Positions 6,305 through 7,820 of a stretch of DNA of 7,820 nt are shown in pieces. Origin of the DNA: GCA-002727735 sp036159515 (GTDB taxonomy: Bacteria; Bacteroidota; Bacteroidia; Flavobacteriales_D; Parvicellaceae). Each line of letters starts with the position of its first letter. The stretch's first letter is position 1. Below the pieces are notes generated by a model. That model was not told where the DNA came from, did not search any database, and was given only the letters and a program-made list of their open reading frames with translations. The stretch spans positions 1 through 7,820 of the forward strand of contig JAYYEV010000008.1 of the NCBI GenBank assembly GCA_036159515.1, written 5' to 3'. A program made the translations under genes and the position numbers.

Positions 6305-6802
6305 TTAGTTCATGTGTAAACTATGCGGTTCTGTAAGGTGATTTGGAACATGTTTAAATTCATCACTATTTCTGCAATAAACCTTTGCATCAATACTAAC
6401 TTTTGAACTTAGCCAATCATATAAGTTCACGTTCATTTCTTTTATTTTTTGTTTCAATAGTTTTGAAGTAATCATTTTTTGAATATTTCCATCTTTGTAG
6501 ACTTTTGATGTTTCTGTCTTAATTTCTGAAATATTTTTAAAGAGTTTTCTTAGATCTTTAATGTTATCAAAGTTTTGATTCCTCATTCCGTCAAGAACTA
6601 ATTTGTTGTCTTCTGATAATATAAAAGATATTTTTTCAATGCCTTTTGACTCAATTAGAGCATTGACCTCTTCAATAATATCTTTACTAAAAGATATGGA
6701 ATTACCAAGGGAACTCATGAAGTAATTTTCATGAGGGAATTTTTTTTCTATTAATGCTTCTAAGTTGTCAGACGGACAAACAAAGTAAAGATGCTTATAC
6801 AT
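6305..6802 (-). CDS. Unnamed protein, possibly a beta-carbonic-anhydrase fold that has lost its zinc site
   Basis: This 165-residue soluble protein is not a family I can name. Its layout follows beta-carbonic anhydrase. Strand one is HLYFVCPSDN (4-13), where enzymes have C-x-D-S-R. SLGNSISF (31-38) stands where they have RNAGN. Helix DIIEEVNALIESKGI (41-55) precedes strand KISFILSEDN (57-66), where they have the IVVxGHxxCG segment. The C-terminal helix and strand (KLLKQKIKEMN ... VSIDAKVYCRNSD) resemble the closing part of the fold. The spacing from C9 to S63 (54 residues) is close to the usual Cys-His spacing of about 55. If aligned this way, only C9 of the four Zn ligands remains; Asp, His and the second Cys are S11, S63 and N66, and the Asp-Arg dyad is gone. 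It starts 5 bases after the COG4337 gene, so the two are tightly coupled. The fold is inferred, and the function could be regulatory or structural. Confidence 0.5.
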   Translation of the reverse strand: MYKHLYFVCPSDNLEALIEKKFPHENYFMSSLGNSISFSKDIIEEVNALIESKGIEKISFILSEDNKLVLDGMRNQNFDNIKDLRKLFKNISEIKTETSKVYKDGNIQKMITSKLLKQKIKEMNVNLYDWLSSKVSIDAKVYCRNSDEFKHVPNHLTEPHSLHMN

Positions 6803-6807
6803 TTTAC

Positions 6808-7269
6808 TTAGGGGTTGTAAGGAAAAGACGAGTGATGTAAATCAATTTTTAATTGTCCATTTATTAATTTATATCCAAAAGTATATTCAACTTTTGCCTC
6901 GTTTCCGTCAAGATCAGTGAAAAAATAATTTCCCATAGCTATAGCTCTATCATTTTCTAAAATGATATTAGCATTTTCAAATCTCACCTTAGTCCAAGGA
7001 TTAATGGCAAATCCCTTATCTTCTTGGCATGCTCTATCATCTCCAGCAATAAAATATGATTTGGCTTCTGCTTTGGTTGGTCTAAATTGCTCCACAGCAC
7101 ATTTTGTGGGCTTAAATAATACAGCCCCGTTTTCAAATGAATATAATTTATCCAAAAAATCACTAGTGAAATTTTCACAATCTGTTCTATTTTCTCTTAG
7201 AGATCCAATTTTTACTACTCCGTTACCCCATTCTGTTTGGGCGTTGATGACATGATCTTTAGTTACCAT
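6808..7269 (-). CDS. COG4337 protein, putative metal-free iota-class carbonic anhydrase
   Basis: This 153-residue protein has the NTF2/SnoaL-like cone fold pattern of COG4337: an N-terminal helix HVINAQTEWGNGVVKIG (6-22), the central strands, and the diagnostic C-terminus GNYFFTDLDGNEAKVEYTFGYK (113-134) followed by KIDLHHSSFPY (141-151). Cyanobacterial and algal members were shown to be carbonic anhydrases that bind bicarbonate without any metal through a Thr, Tyr, His and Ser set. Candidates here are T55, Y72, H145 and S147. Some members of this family are labelled phosphoribosyl-AMP cyclohydrolase in databases, which I consider a carried-over misannotation. There is no signal peptide, so it should act in the cytoplasm on CO2/bicarbonate interconversion. 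It heads the five-gene operon, with a Zur-like dyad 47 bases upstream of its start. The family call is strong. Activity is inferred from the motif. Confidence 0.78.
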   Translation of the reverse strand: MVTKDHVINAQTEWGNGVVKIGSLRENRTDCENFTSDFLDKLYSFENGAVLFKPTKCAVEQFRPTKAEAKSYFIAGDDRACQEDKGFAINPWTKVRFENANIILENDRAIAMGNYFFTDLDGNEAKVEYTFGYKLINGQLKIDLHHSSFPYNP

Positions 7270-7315
7270 AATTTTTTTATTTAAGTGAGGTTACGAAATT
7301 AATGGTTTTTACTAC

Positions 7316-7336
7316 AAATGCAACATTGTTGCATTT
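7316..7336. promoter_or_regulatory. 21-bp perfect dyad, candidate Zur (Fur-family) operator of the zinc operon
   Basis: Ten-base arms AAATGCAACA and TGTTGCATTT are perfectly complementary around one central T. Length, odd symmetry and the outer AAATG/CATTT bases are those of the gammaproteobacterial Zur box as I remember it, although the inner bases differ. It lies 46 bases before the start codon of the COG4337 gene. On the minus strand its edge contains TGCATTTG (complement of 7315-7322), one mismatch from the Bacteroidota -7 element TAnnTTTG, so a bound repressor would cover the promoter. It is 107 bases from the divergent membrane gene and might control both. Confidence 0.65.
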
Positions 7337-7342
7337 AAAATT

Positions 7343-7428
7343 AAACAGACTGTTTTTGTTTAAACTGATTCTCAAAAGTTTGGACCAAATCACATTTGGT
7401 AGCAATAGTCTCTATTTTAACAAATAGA
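7343..7428. repeat. Cluster of short inverted repeats upstream of the divergent membrane-protein gene
   Basis: Three perfect dyads follow one another: AAACAG-A-CTGTTT (7343-7355), ACCAAAT-CAC-ATTTGGT (7384-7400) and TCTATTT-TAAC-AAATAGA (7411-7428). The middle one contains CACATTTG (7391-7398), one base from the -7 element TAnnTTTG on the plus strand, 45 bases before the ATG at 7444. They may be operator or leader-RNA structures for the plus-strand gene. The AT-rich background makes one such dyad unremarkable, but three in 86 bases is worth recording. Confidence 0.3.
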
Positions 7429-7443
7429 ATTAAATTAATACTT

Positions 7444-7820
7444 ATGAAAATCAAAATTATATTCATTATTTCAGGAGTTTTATCATTTCTTTTAATGGTT
7501 TTCCCTGTGTTTTTAGCGTCTGCCGTTCCTAGCATATTTGAGTTTTTTGTAGTTGACGGTTTTGGTGAAGGCATACTTGAAAATAAAGAAGCTGTTTCTG
7601 TTTTTGAAACCTTTATTTTGGTGATGAGCTTTATGGGTGCGGCTATTGTTTTTCCCATATTTGCTGCCTTAACCATTAGAGATTTAGAAGTACAAAAAAA
7701 GCTGGCTTTTGTCTTTGGAGTAATGCTTTTACTTGTGGCTATGCCAGACTACATTGGTATGATGACAGGAGGTGCTCATCCACCCATTGAAATGATGGTG
7801 ATTAATGCCCTTGTTTACCT
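7444..7820 (+). CDS. Multi-pass membrane protein of unknown family (3' truncated by window edge)
   Basis: From ATG 7444 the plus strand is open for 125 codons to the window end. The product is strongly hydrophobic, with segments at about 5-28 (IIFIISGVLSFLLMVFPVFL), 54-77 (FETFILVMSFMGAAIVFPIF), 87-101 (LAFVFGVMLLLVAMP) and the beginning of a fourth at about 116-125. Between segments one and two is a loop with VDGFGEGILENKEAVS (37-52); between two and three is a charged turn IRDLEVQKK. After segment three comes DYIGMMTGGAHPP (102-114). A DoxX-like small four-helix membrane protein would look similar, but I do not recognise the family. An open frame on the opposite strand over 7341-7676 is low-complexity and reads as antisense to this gene. 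Its promoter region is shared with the zinc operon, so zinc responsiveness is possible but unproven. Confidence 0.7.
   Translation, partial: MKIKIIFIISGVLSFLLMVFPVFLASAVPSIFEFFVVDGFGEGILENKEAVSVFETFILVMSFMGAAIVFPIFAALTIRDLEVQKKLAFVFGVMLLLVAMPDYIGMMTGGAHPPIEMMVINALVY

Noticed and set aside
6962..7255. Plus-strand open frame of 97 codons
   Set aside because: Lies wholly antisense to the COG4337 gene, whose conserved motifs show that the minus strand is the coding one.
6808..7269. Phosphoribosyl-AMP cyclohydrolase (HisI) annotation for the COG4337 gene
   Set aside because: None of the HisI metal-binding Cys/His motifs are visible, while the GNYFFT and HHSS motifs fit the COG4337 carbonic anhydrase family.
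7341..7676. Minus-strand open frame of 111 codons
   Set aside because: Low-complexity Lys/Thr/Ser/Asn/Ile-rich translation, antisense to a clearly membrane-type plus-strand gene from 7444. It also runs through the dyad cluster. Treated as a shadow.

Overview
The window is AT-rich. Its proteins read as Bacteroidota, most likely a marine or environmental Flavobacteriia or Cytophagia member. Supporting signs are lipoproteins with short Cys-Asn/Lys-Asp/Glu N-termini, start codons without clear Shine-Dalgarno sequences, and a perfect Bacteroidota-type -7 promoter element (TAnnTTTG) in front of one operon. No RNA genes, insertion sequences or CRISPR repeats were seen. The longest non-coding stretch is 219 bases.

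Layout. Positions 3-134 (+) are the tail of a probable outer-membrane beta-barrel protein. Two separate minus-strand lipoprotein genes follow: an SGNH-hydrolase-like protein (155-1012) and a right-handed beta-helix protein (1164-1943). A stand-alone KAS III-type beta-ketoacyl synthase (2163-3227, +) converges on a two-gene minus-strand operon made of a DUF6249-like membrane protein and a small XRE-type repressor (3877 down to 3239). That operon has its own promoter and a likely operator.

The right half, 7269 down to 3949, is a five-gene minus-strand operon that looks like a zinc-starvation response. In transcription order it encodes: a COG4337 protein resembling the metal-free iota-class carbonic anhydrases; a 165-residue protein that I read as a beta-carbonic-anhydrase fold with most zinc ligands lost; a YciC/ZagA-type COG0523 GTP-dependent zinc chaperone; a MerC-domain membrane protein rich in cysteine; and a zinc-dependent GTP cyclohydrolase I (FolE). 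A 21-bp perfect dyad 47 bp upstream of the first gene has the architecture of a Fur-family (Zur-like) operator. A divergent, unrecognised multi-pass membrane protein (7444 to the window end, +) shares this control region.

Proposed joint logic (inference): when zinc is scarce the cell derepresses a carbonic anhydrase that needs no metal. It also takes up or retains metal through MerC, and uses the GTPase chaperone to keep zinc-dependent FolE, encoded by the last gene, metallated. The operon would therefore combine replacement of a zinc enzyme with priority zinc delivery to another. The carbonic-anhydrase pair at its head is the least described and most interesting part.
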